DNA of 64,000 bases from UBA7703 sp963667195 (GTDB lineage: Bacteria > Bacillota > Clostridia > Christensenellales > CAG-138), in the NCBI GenBank assembly GCA_963667195.1, contig OY762962.1, forward strand, positions 2,604,001 to 2,668,000, in the 5' to 3' direction. A program made the translations under genes and the position numbers. The first letter of the stretch is position 1. Every line of letters begins with the position of its first letter. This document shows positions 30,302 to 38,299 of the stretch, one piece after another. The notes beneath the pieces were generated by a model. That model saw nothing but the letters and a program-made list of their open reading frames with translations, was not told where the DNA came from and did not search any database.

Positions 30302-30408
30302 TTAAAGATCGGATAATCGAGAACGAATACAAATAATCACAATTATCAGGAGAAAACAAGGAGAACTCGTGTGGACGGCGAATAGTAATATCTGGAAACG
30401 GAGGATGA

Positions 30409-31434
30409 ATGCCGATGAGTCAGGAAAACCCGAGACAATACTACGAGCGTCTGGAAGCGGAAACACTATCGCCCTACGCCATGCTTTCGGTGAACACGCG
30501 AGGACGGGAAACACCGATTGAACCCTGCCAAATCCGGACAGAATTCATCCGAGACCGCGACCGAATCCTGCACAGCAAGTCGTTTCGACGGCTGAAGCAC
30601 AAAACACAGGTTTTCCTGTCTCCACAGGGCGACCATTATCGAACCCGCTTAACGCACACGCTGGAGGTCTCCCAGATCGCGCGAACGATCTCCCGTGCGC
30701 TGCGCTTGAACGAGGACCTAACGGAAGCGATCTCCATGGGGCACGATCTCGGGCACACTCCCTTTGGACACTCCGGCGAAGATGTACTCAACGAGCTTCT
30801 TCCGAACGGATTTGAGCACAACGAGCAAAGCCTGCGCGTGGTCGAGAAGCTGGAAAACGACGGCGAAGGACTGAACCTGACGTTCGAGGTGCGGGACGGA
30901 ATTCTCAACCATAAGAAGAGCGGAAATCCTGCGACGCTCGAAGGCCGCGTCGTTTCCCTCGCGGATCGAATCGCCTATATCAATCATGACATCGACGATG
31001 CCATCCGCGCGGGCGTGCTCGAGGAGAGCGACCTGCCGGAAGCTTGCGTCAATGTGCTGGGACATTCTCACGGCAAACGCATCAACTCCATGATACTCGA
31101 TGTCGTGGAGCAAAGCGCAGGCCAGCCGTTTGTCAAGATGAGCAGCGGCATGTATGAACAGTTTGACGCGCTGCGGGATTTCATGTTTAACCATGTCTAC
31201 AAGAACCCCAAGGCGAAAAGCGAAGAGGAGAAGGCGAAACGCGTGATCTTCGAGCTGTTTCACTACTATCTCAATCATATCGACCTGCTCACGGGCGAGT
31301 ATGCGAAATATCTGGAGACGGACGGCAAAGAGCGCGCGGTTGCGGACTATATCGCCGGAATGACCGACAATTATGCGGTGTCCGAATATGTGCGTATCTT
31401 CGTGCCGAAGTCGTGGATGGATTTGACGACCTGA
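30409..31434 (+). CDS. dgt: Deoxyguanosinetriphosphate triphosphohydrolase-like HD protein
   Basis: 341 residues. HD-superfamily dNTP triphosphohydrolase: conserved His of RTRLTHTLEV, the HD pair in GHDLGHTPFGH and the later Asp in LADRIAYINHDIDDA. Such enzymes cleave dNTPs to deoxynucleosides and tripolyphosphate. CGGAGG (30399-30404) is 4 nt from ATG 30409 and 10 nt from the in-frame ATG 30415, so the second start is at least as likely. It heads dgt-dnaG-rpoD, a common Clostridia order that places nucleotide hydrolysis beside replication priming. Confidence 0.92.
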   Translation: MPMSQENPRQYYERLEAETLSPYAMLSVNTRGRETPIEPCQIRTEFIRDRDRILHSKSFRRLKHKTQVFLSPQGDHYRTRLTHTLEVSQIARTISRALRLNEDLTEAISMGHDLGHTPFGHSGEDVLNELLPNGFEHNEQSLRVVEKLENDGEGLNLTFEVRDGILNHKKSGNPATLEGRVVSLADRIAYINHDIDDAIRAGVLEESDLPEACVNVLGHSHGKRINSMILDVVEQSAGQPFVKMSSGMYEQFDALRDFMFNHVYKNPKAKSEEEKAKRVIFELFHYYLNHIDLLTGEYAKYLETDGKERAVADYIAGMTDNYAVSEYVRIFVPKSWMDLTT

Positions 31435-31636
31435 TTGGAAAACATCCTGATCAGTTCGGAGAGAATACATGAAAGATAAAATGCAAAGCCTCCCAAAAAG
31501 AATTTGCAGGAAACCACGTGTTCGAGTCGAATTATTAACAGGTCGAACAAAAAGACACGGCGTATCAAACGATACGGCGACAAAGATTGCAAACGGAGGT
31601 GCTCTGCTTCCGATCAACAGGCGGAAAGGACGGCAT

Positions 31637-33421
31637 ATGGCATATCCCGATCATTGGATGAACGAACTGCTCAGTAAGAACGATATCGTCACAGTTGTCT
31701 CATCCTATATTGATCTCAAGCCGAAAGGGCGCCGACTCTGGGGACTTTGCCCCGTACACGGCGAAAAGACCGCCTCGTTTTCCGTTTCACCGGATAAACA
31801 GCTCTATTACTGCTTCGGCTGCCATATTGGCGGCTCGGTGATCCAGTTCATCATGGACGTGGAGCATGTGCCGTTTCATGAGGCGGTGGAGCAGCTCGCC
31901 AACCGCGCAGGCATGGCGATGCCCGAAGAGGTCAACGATGCCGCGATGATGCAGGAGCGCGCAAAGCGCGAACGCCTCGCGGAGGCTTGCCAGCTCGCGG
32001 CGCGGTTCTATATGGAAACGCTGCTGGGTGAGGGCGGAGTTGCCGGGAGAGCCTATCTCAAGAAGCGCAATATCGGCAGTGACGCGGTTAAACGCTTCGG
32101 GATTGGCTACGCGCCCAGCGAATGGGAAGCGCTCAAGAAGCATCTTGGTGAGCGGGGCTTCACGCCGGATGAACTCGTTGAGGCGGGCTTGCTCGTCAGG
32201 AACGCAGACACCGGACGCACCTATGACGCGTATCGCGGGCGGGTGATATTCCCGATCATCGCGGCAAACGGTCGCGTGGTCGGCTTCGGCGCGCGCGTGC
32301 TCAACAACGAGGAGAAACCGAAATACATCAACACCGGCGACACGCCGCTGTATAACAAGCGAAACAACCTCTACGGCCTGAACCTTCAAAAGAGCGGAAA
32401 GCTCAACGATCTGGTGATGGTCGAGGGGTACACGGATGTCATCGGGCTCTATGAGTCCGGCGTCACGAACGCCGTAGCGAGCCTTGGAACCGCACTGACC
32501 CAGCAACAGGCAAGATTGCTCAAACGGTATGTGAGCAACGTGTACATCGCCTACGACGGCGACGCGGCAGGCCAGAACGCAACCATCCGCGGGCTCGATA
32601 TCCTGATGTCGGAAGGGCTCAACGTTCGCGTGATCGTGTTCCCAAACGGGCAGGACCCGGACGAGTTTGTCCGCGAGAACGGCAAGGAAGGCTTCGACCG
32701 GCTCAAGGAAGAGGCGCTGACGCTGACCTCGTTCAAGCTCGTCGCGATGGCGCGAAAATACAACCTCGAAAACGAGAACGAGCGCGAGCAATATACCGTG
32801 GAAGCGTGCCAGTTTATCGGCACACTGACGCCGGTGGAGCGCGAGAGGCACTTCCAGCAGCTCTCGAAACAAACCGGCTATTCGATGGAAACGCTGCGCG
32901 CACAGGGCGCAAATGCCAAACGGTACGAACAGCAGTCGCCTCCCGTGACGTACAAAGAGCGGCTTGCAACCGGCAGAAGGCGGGAAGCGGAGCCGGAGAG
33001 CGAGCGAATCCGCGCGGAAAACGCGCTATTATATCACATGCTGCAATCCCCGCAGGCGGTCAAGATCGTGCAGGAGCAGGGACTGGAGCAGCAGTTTTCC
33101 GGCGAGGGCATGCGCGCCTTTGTGCGGGGACTCGCGGAGGCAAATGCGCAGGGCAAAGAGCCAAATCTGCCGCTGCTGCTATCCGGCATGACCAAGGAAG
33201 ACGCGGAACGCGTCAGCGCAGCGCTCAAGGAAGAGGCTACCTGCACAGAGCTGGAAAAAGCCACAAAGGACTGCCTGAACCGCATTGAGACATGCAATCT
33301 TGCGGATCAAATCGAAGAGATGAAGCGTCAACTGATCGATCCCGCGCTGTCGGCGGATCAGCGGGCGGAGTTATTAAGAGAAATGCAGGCGTTAAACCTG
33401 AGGAAGAGGGGCTTGAGTTGA
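31637..33421 (+). CDS. dnaG: DNA primase
   Basis: 594 residues. ATG 31637 follows AAGGA with 6 nt spacing and gives the standard primase N-terminus (MAYPDHWMNELLSKNDIV); in-frame sequence farther upstream does not look like DnaG. The CHC2 zinc ribbon is CPVH...YYCFGC. The TOPRIM core shows VEGYTDVIGLYESG and AYDGDAAGQNA. The C-terminal helicase-interacting region is short and helical (residues about 450-594). It synthesises RNA primers for replication. The stop overlaps the rpoD ribosome binding site. Confidence 0.96.
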   Translation: MAYPDHWMNELLSKNDIVTVVSSYIDLKPKGRRLWGLCPVHGEKTASFSVSPDKQLYYCFGCHIGGSVIQFIMDVEHVPFHEAVEQLANRAGMAMPEEVNDAAMMQERAKRERLAEACQLAARFYMETLLGEGGVAGRAYLKKRNIGSDAVKRFGIGYAPSEWEALKKHLGERGFTPDELVEAGLLVRNADTGRTYDAYRGRVIFPIIAANGRVVGFGARVLNNEEKPKYINTGDTPLYNKRNNLYGLNLQKSGKLNDLVMVEGYTDVIGLYESGVTNAVASLGTALTQQQARLLKRYVSNVYIAYDGDAAGQNATIRGLDILMSEGLNVRVIVFPNGQDPDEFVRENGKEGFDRLKEEALTLTSFKLVAMARKYNLENENEREQYTVEACQFIGTLTPVERERHFQQLSKQTGYSMETLRAQGANAKRYEQQSPPVTYKERLATGRRREAEPESERIRAENALLYHMLQSPQAVKIVQEQGLEQQFSGEGMRAFVRGLAEANAQGKEPNLPLLLSGMTKEDAERVSAALKEEATCTELEKATKDCLNRIETCNLADQIEEMKRQLIDPALSADQRAELLREMQALNLRKRGLS

Positions 33422-33432
33422 AAGGAGCGGAT

Positions 33433-34515
33433 ATGGTGGAAGGAAAAGAAGCGAGAGCGCAAAAACTAAACGAGTTGATTGAGTCCGGCAAACAGAAGGG
33501 CATGCTTTCCTATAAGGAGATCATGGATGCCTTGGAGGAGCTGGAGCTCGATCAGGAGCAAATCGAAAAGGTCTACGACCACCTCGAAGAGCTGAATATC
33601 GACATCGTTGAAGACGTCGAAATGCCGGAGGACATCAACCAGGAGATCGCGGAGATCGAGAGCACGCTGGCCGCCGTCGAGGGCATCAACATCGACGACC
33701 CGGTGCGCATGTATCTCAAAGAGATCGGCAAAGTGCCGCTGCTCACCGCGAATCAGGAGGTTGAGATCGCGCAGCGCATGGCGGACGGAGACCCGGAGGC
33801 GAAGCATCAGCTCGCCGAGGCGAACCTGCGTCTGGTCGTATCCATCGCAAAGCGATACGTTGGCCGCGGCATGCTGTTTCTCGACCTGATTCAGGAGGGA
33901 AACCTCGGCTTGATCAAGGCGGTTGAGAAGTTTGACTATCGCAAGGGCTATAAATTTTCGACATACGCAACCTGGTGGATTCGCCAGGCGATTACGCGCG
34001 CGATTGCGGATCAGGCGCGCACGATTCGAATCCCCGTGCATATGGTGGAGACGATCAACAAGCTCATTCGCGTGAACCGCCAGCTCGTGCAGGAATACGG
34101 ACGCGACCCGCGGCCGGACGAGATCGCCAAAGAGATGGGCATTTCCGAGGAGAAGGTGCGTGAGATCATCAAGATCGCGCAGGAGCCGGTCTCTCTGGAA
34201 ACCCCGATCGGTGAAGAGGACGACTCCCACCTCGGCGACTTCATTCCCGACGACGACGCGCCCGCGCCCGCGGAAGCGGTCGCCGTGACGCTGCTCAAGG
34301 AGCAGCTCATGGACGTGCTCAACTCTCTCACCCCGCGCGAAGCGAAGGTGCTGAGACTGCGCTACGGCCTCGACGACGGCAAAGCGCGCACGCTGGAGGA
34401 AGTTGGCAAGGAGTTCAACGTCACCCGCGAGCGTATCCGCCAGATCGAAGCAAAGGCGTTGAGAAAGCTCCGCCATCCGAGCCGCAGCAAGCGCCTCAAG
34501 GATTTCCTCGAATAA
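33433..34515 (+). CDS. rpoD: RNA polymerase primary sigma factor (SigA/RpoD)
   Basis: 360 residues, the compact Gram-positive form. Region 1.1-like helices (LIESGKQKGMLSYKEIMDAL) lead to 1.2 (DPVRMYLKEIGKVPLL), region 2 (RLVVSIAKRYVGRGMLFLDL, GYKFSTYATWWIRQAITRAI), region 3 and region 4 (TLEEVGKEFNVTRERIRQIE). ATG 33433 has AAAGGAG five bases upstream; the TTG at 33418, overlapping the dnaG stop, is an alternative. It recognises the TTGACA/TATAAT promoters seen throughout the window. Confidence 0.97.
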   Translation: MVEGKEARAQKLNELIESGKQKGMLSYKEIMDALEELELDQEQIEKVYDHLEELNIDIVEDVEMPEDINQEIAEIESTLAAVEGINIDDPVRMYLKEIGKVPLLTANQEVEIAQRMADGDPEAKHQLAEANLRLVVSIAKRYVGRGMLFLDLIQEGNLGLIKAVEKFDYRKGYKFSTYATWWIRQAITRAIADQARTIRIPVHMVETINKLIRVNRQLVQEYGRDPRPDEIAKEMGISEEKVREIIKIAQEPVSLETPIGEEDDSHLGDFIPDDDAPAPAEAVAVTLLKEQLMDVLNSLTPREAKVLRLRYGLDDGKARTLEEVGKEFNVTRERIRQIEAKALRKLRHPSRSKRLKDFLE

Positions 34516-34528
34516 ACCGCGTACACTT

Positions 34529-34555
34529 GCCCGCCGTTTCGCGGCGGGCATTTTC
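34529..34555 (+). terminator. Intrinsic terminator after rpoD
   Basis: GCCCGCCG-TTTCG-CGGCGGGC followed by ATTTTCC, 13 bp after the rpoD stop and overlapping the leader of the next gene. Confidence 0.8.
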
Positions 34556-34583
34556 CGGAGCAGCGATCAGGGAGAACCGAGAA

Positions 34584-35138
34584 ATGAAAATCGCGATCAT
34601 GGGCTACAGCGGATCAGGCAAGTCCACGCTGGCAAAGAAGCTTGCGCAGGAGCTGAACATAGAGCCGCTTTACCTCGACCGCGTGCATTTTCAACCGAAC
34701 TGGATCGAACGCGAGCCGGAGGCTGCGCGGGAGATCGTTCGCCGGGAGATGCAAAAACCCTGCTGGGTGATAGACGGGAACTACACGCATCTACTACGCG
34801 AAGAGCGCTTGCGCGACGCGGACGAGATCATCTTCCTGAGCTATCCGCGCCTTGTTTGCCTGTTTCGCGCGTTGAAGCGGAACCGGGAGTTTCGCGGGAA
34901 CACGAGGGAGAGCATGGCGGACGGGTGCATCGAACGGATGAACCTCGAATTCGCCTGGTGGATTCTACACGAGGGAAGAACGAAACCGCGCGTAAATGGC
35001 TACTGGAACATCGTGCGAACCTATCCGCAGAAAACCGCGGTGATTCGAAACGATCGCGAGCTGCGAAAATATCTGAGCGAACGAAAAAGAAGAGTGGACT
35101 CTGACGAGAAAATGAACGAGGGCGACAAAGAGATATGA
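34584..35138 (+). CDS. P-loop kinase, adenylate kinase/FlaR-like
   Basis: 184 residues from MKIAIMGYSGSGKST, behind GGGAGAA. The Walker A motif is at residues 7-14. The following LYLDRVHFQPNW and the lid-like WVIDGNYTHLL and DEIIFLSYPRLVCLFRALKR match the small nucleotide-kinase-like group often annotated as DNA topology modulation protein FlaR. The substrate is unknown. The stop overlaps the start of the GNAT gene (ATGA), so the two genes are coupled. Confidence 0.8.
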   Translation: MKIAIMGYSGSGKSTLAKKLAQELNIEPLYLDRVHFQPNWIEREPEAAREIVRREMQKPCWVIDGNYTHLLREERLRDADEIIFLSYPRLVCLFRALKRNREFRGNTRESMADGCIERMNLEFAWWILHEGRTKPRVNGYWNIVRTYPQKTAVIRNDRELRKYLSERKRRVDSDEKMNEGDKEI

Positions 35139-35839
35139 AACGGTACCGAATCTGTGATCAAAAACCTGTGAAATCCAAGAGACTCGTATTAACCCCGCTT
35201 GATGCAACCGAACTCGCGGCGGAAGAGGCGCGCGAAACAGACGAACTGCTGCGCGGCGCGCTCGCCGAAATGCGCCGGAATGTGGAAGAAAATCCGGAGG
35301 AGGCGCTTTGGTACACCGGCTGGCGGGTCTCGCTCAAAAAGAGCGGAGAAGCCGTCGGATTGGTCGGCTTTCACGGAACGCCTGCCAACAAGACGCTGGA
35401 GCTTGGCTTCAACATTTTCCCGGAGCATCGCGGAAACGACTACGGTCAGGAAGCGATTGAGGCGCTGTGCAACTGGTCCTATGGCAGCACGGAAGCCTAC
35501 TTTATCGGCACACTGGCGGACGAAAACAACCAAGCGACAAACCATGTGCTGGAAAAGCTGAAGTTCTATCTCGTGGAGAGCCCGGTAGACGGTATGATTG
35601 CGTGGGAGCTGGAGCGCCCCGCAAGCTCGTGGTTGTCGTTCTATCTGTGCATCGGGCTTGCGCTCGGGCTGTCATTTGGCACCGCATTCTTCGGCAACCA
35701 ACTCACCGGCATGGTCATCGGCATGGCGGCAGGGCTTGCCCTCGGCGCCTCGATGGACTCGCAGGATCGCGCGGCGAGAAAGCGCGAGAACCCGCCCAGG
35801 AAGCTGGAGTCTGTATCCGATTCGAAAACGAAAAAATAA
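35135..35839 (+). CDS. GNAT acetyltransferase with C-terminal membrane tail
   Basis: 234 residues. Residues about 10-160 form a RimJ/RimL-like GNAT domain (KSKRLVLTPLD, GEAVGLVGFHG, LELGFNIFPEHRGNDYGQEA with the acetyl-CoA loop, NHVLEKLKFYLVE). After residue 165 two glycine-rich hydrophobic segments follow (SFYLCIGLALGLSFGTAFFG and GMVIGMAAGLALGASM), resembling a glycine-zipper hairpin, then a basic tail. The fusion suggests a membrane-tethered acetyltransferase. The substrate is unknown. Confidence 0.78.
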   Translation: MKRYRICDQKPVKSKRLVLTPLDATELAAEEARETDELLRGALAEMRRNVEENPEEALWYTGWRVSLKKSGEAVGLVGFHGTPANKTLELGFNIFPEHRGNDYGQEAIEALCNWSYGSTEAYFIGTLADENNQATNHVLEKLKFYLVESPVDGMIAWELERPASSWLSFYLCIGLALGLSFGTAFFGNQLTGMVIGMAAGLALGASMDSQDRAARKRENPPRKLESVSDSKTKK

Positions 35840-35849
35840 GCGATAGAAA

Positions 35850-35882
35850 CAAAAACGGCGACCGGAAGGCCGCCGTTTTATT
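35850..35882. terminator. Bidirectional terminator between the GNAT gene and kamA
   Basis: AAAACGGCG (35852-35860) pairs with CGCCGTTTT (35871-35879), with A and T tracts on the two sides, between convergent genes. Confidence 0.75.
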
Positions 35883-35912
35883 ATGCGATCGATGGTTGGG
35901 AGCTTGGTGCAG

Positions 35913-36989
35913 TCACTGTTTTGGCTGCGGATAGCGATAGCGCTGACCGCGGTAGTTTTCCAGCACGACTTCCTGATCATCCTTGCGGAGCACGTATTCA
36001 TACCCAAGCGGAATCTTTCCGCCGCCGCCGGGTGCGTCGATGACGTATTTCGGCAGCGCATAGCCGGAGATATTGCCGGTCAGCTGGTGCATGATATCGA
36101 TGCCGACCTCCACGCGCGTGCGGAAGTGCCCGATTCCGCAGCTCAGGTCGCACTGATAGAGGTAATACGGGCGCACACGCATCTTCACAAGCCCCAGCAG
36201 CAGCCGCTTCATCGTCTCTGCGTTGTCGTTGACACCACGCAGAAGCACCGTCTGGTTGCCCAGCGGGATGCCCGCGTCCACGATCGCGGCGCAGGCGCGC
36301 GCGGCTTCCGGCGTGAGCTCGTTCGGGTGGTTGAAGTGCGTGTTGATCCAGATCGGATGATACTTGCGCAGCATGTCGGTCAACTCCTGCGTGATGCGCA
36401 TGGGCAGCACGACCGGCACGCGGGTTCCGATGCGGATGATCTCCACGTGGTCGATCGCGCGCAGGGAAGAGATGATGTGCTCCAGCTTTTCCGTGCTCAT
36501 GGTCAGCGGGTCGCCGCCGGAGATCAGCACGTCTCTGATTTCCTTGTGCGCGCGGATATAGGCAATCGCCTTTTGCAGCTGCGCTTCCGTGATTGGCTTG
36601 TCTTCCTCGCCGACCGCTCTTCTGCGCGTGCAGTGGCGGCAATACATCGCGCATTGCAAGGTTACCAGCAGCAGCACACGATCGGGGTAGCGGTGCACCA
36701 CATGCGGGACGGGGCTGTCCGCCATCTCGCCGAGCGGGTCGCTCAGGTCATTGTCGTCCGCGCGGGTTTCGAGGATGGACGGAACCGATTGCTTTCGAAT
36801 CGGATCGTTGGGATCGCGCGGATTGATCAGCGACGCGTAATACGGCGTAATCGCCATGCGAAACGCGCCGAGGCAGGTGTTGATCTCGTCTTCCTCCTGC
36901 CGGGTGAGCGGGAGAATCTTTTTCAGCTGATCGGTCGAGGTGATGCGATGGCGAAACTGCCATTTCCAGTCGTTCCAGTGTTCATCCAT
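35913..36989 (-). CDS. KamA-family radical-SAM lysine/glutamate 2,3-aminomutase-like protein
   Basis: 358 residues. The radical-SAM cysteines are CAMYCRHC. N-terminal WNDWKWQFRHRIT and NDPIRKQSVPS match the lysine 2,3-aminomutase family, which uses PLP (conserved Lys in the C-terminal part) and a 5'-deoxyadenosyl radical to move an alpha-amino group to the beta carbon. The two aspartates known in lysine aminomutase to hold the substrate side-chain amine appear conserved (YQCDLS and VIDAPGGGGK), favouring lysine over glutamate. It ends after QRYRYPQPKQ, shorter than the ~416-residue clostridial enzyme. It follows the ATP-grasp gene by 18 bp, implying one pathway. Confidence 0.88.
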   Translation of the reverse strand: MDEHWNDWKWQFRHRITSTDQLKKILPLTRQEEDEINTCLGAFRMAITPYYASLINPRDPNDPIRKQSVPSILETRADDNDLSDPLGEMADSPVPHVVHRYPDRVLLLVTLQCAMYCRHCTRRRAVGEEDKPITEAQLQKAIAYIRAHKEIRDVLISGGDPLTMSTEKLEHIISSLRAIDHVEIIRIGTRVPVVLPMRITQELTDMLRKYHPIWINTHFNHPNELTPEAARACAAIVDAGIPLGNQTVLLRGVNDNAETMKRLLLGLVKMRVRPYYLYQCDLSCGIGHFRTRVEVGIDIMHQLTGNISGYALPKYVIDAPGGGGKIPLGYEYVLRKDDQEVVLENYRGQRYRYPQPKQ

Positions 36990-37007
36990 ACTTCATTCAC
37001 CGCCGTT

Positions 37008-38039
37008 CTAGAGCCGCAGACCCGCGCGGGACGCGCCGGCCTTGAGCACTTCGCCGACCAGTTCCTCATGCGAAACGCCGCAAAACTCGGCGAGCATGGG
37101 ATAGTCGCTGTAGTGCGGCGCGAGGCCCGGCAGGGGATTGATCTCGATGAAATAGAGCTTGCCCGACTCGTCGGCGCGGAAGTCGATCCGCGCGAAATCG
37201 CGGCAGTTCAGCGCCTGGAAGATCTTTTTCGAAAGCCGAATCAGCTCCTGCTCCATCGGTTCGGGAATCTCGGCGGGGCATTGATACGTCACGTAGGACT
37301 GATACTCCTGCTTGACGGTGTAGTTATAGACGTTGTAGCCCTCGATCGGGGACTTGTGGTAAACGATCTCCATCGGCGGGAAGACGCGCAGCGTTTCGCC
37401 GTTGCCGACGAGACCCACGGTGAACTCGCGCCCGGAGAGGAACTCCTCGGCGAGCACCGCGCCGCCATACAGCTCGAAATTCTTCTTCACGAGCGATTTG
37501 AGCTCCGCGCCGGTTTTTGCAATGCAGACGTCCGCAATGCCCTTGCTGGAGCCTTCCGCGTTGGGCTTGACGATCACGGGAAATTTCAGTCCAGCTGTGC
37601 GGATGGGTTCGCCGGGCGTGTAGAGGCGATAGCGCGGCGTCGGTACCTGATAGGTGGAAAGCAGGCGCTTGGTGAGCGCCTTGTCGAGAGACAGGCACAG
37701 CGTCGTTTCGTCCGAGCCGGTGAAAGGTATCGTATAGAGGTTCAGCAGAGCGGGCACCTGCGCTTCCCGCGCGCGTCCGCCGCGTCCCTCGGCAATGTTG
37801 AAAACAAGATCGGGCTTTTCGGATTGCAGCTTTTGAGGGAAATTCTCGTCCGCTTCCAGCAGCACGGTCTTGTGACCGAGCTTGCGGATGGCCGACTCGA
37901 TGGCGAGCACGGTGTCCATGCTGTCATACTCCGCCTGCTCATCCGGCGCTGCATTTTTGGCGGTTTCGGCGTGCTTGAGGTTGAAAGCTACGCCAATTTT
38001 CACTTGCCCGAGAGGCACATCTTCGGACTGATTTTCCAC
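37008..38039 (-). CDS. Ddl-like ATP-grasp ligase
   Basis: 343 residues. The C-terminal ATP-grasp domain is clear: FPVIVKPNAEGSSKGI (ATP-binding loop), VLAEEFLSGREFTVG, and the metal site ARIDFRADE and YFIEINPLPGLAP. The N-terminal domain resembles D-Ala-D-Ala ligase, but the Ddl HGxxGEDG motif is replaced by FNIAEGRGGRAREAQVP, so it is unlikely to be the housekeeping Ddl. ATP-grasp enzymes of this branch join a carboxylate to an amine. It is upstream of and probably co-translated with the KamA gene, so a beta-amino acid is a plausible substrate (inference). Confidence 0.82.
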   Translation of the reverse strand: MENQSEDVPLGQVKIGVAFNLKHAETAKNAAPDEQAEYDSMDTVLAIESAIRKLGHKTVLLEADENFPQKLQSEKPDLVFNIAEGRGGRAREAQVPALLNLYTIPFTGSDETTLCLSLDKALTKRLLSTYQVPTPRYRLYTPGEPIRTAGLKFPVIVKPNAEGSSKGIADVCIAKTGAELKSLVKKNFELYGGAVLAEEFLSGREFTVGLVGNGETLRVFPPMEIVYHKSPIEGYNVYNYTVKQEYQSYVTYQCPAEIPEPMEQELIRLSKKIFQALNCRDFARIDFRADESGKLYFIEINPLPGLAPHYSDYPMLAEFCGVSHEELVGEVLKAGASRAGLRL

Positions 38040-38095
38040 GGTTTACCACTTCGCTTTCGACATAAAAAATAGCAAACATATAAGCCTGCACGCAC

Positions 38096-38124
38096 GTTTT
38101 AACTCTTATTGGCGCATTTGTCAA
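38096..38124 (-). promoter_or_regulatory. Possible promoter of the ATP-grasp/kamA operon
   Basis: Minus-strand TTGACA (38119-38124), 17-bp spacer, TAAAAC (38096-38101, a weak -10), 57 bp before the start codon. The surrounding 38040-38250 is AT-rich and otherwise empty. Confidence 0.4.
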
Positions 38125-38249
38125 CAGCAAAAATATGACGTTTTGCATCAACAATTCGTCAGCTTGTTTTGACGTCAGTTTCTACATAATAATATTGCGC
38201 TCGCATCTTTTTCAGCGAAAATTTATATTCTGATTGGATCGTGTTGCAC

Positions 38250-38282
38250 AGAAAAAAACACCCGTGAAGCGGGTGCCTTTTC
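38250..38282 (-). terminator. Terminator after phoR
   Basis: CACCCG-TGAAG-CGGGTG (38259-38275), followed on the minus strand by a run of seven T. Confidence 0.8.
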
Positions 38283-38299
38283 ATGCGTTCTTGAGTGAA

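Noticed and set aside
35135..35839. GNAT protein as beta-lysine N-acetyltransferase (AblB) partner of the KamA protein.
   Set aside because: It is on the opposite strand, separated by a bidirectional terminator, and carries a membrane tail not known from AblB.
35883..38072. Open frame of about 729 codons on the plus strand across kamA and the ATP-grasp gene.
   Set aside because: It is the antisense of two well-recognised genes and shows no domain of its own.
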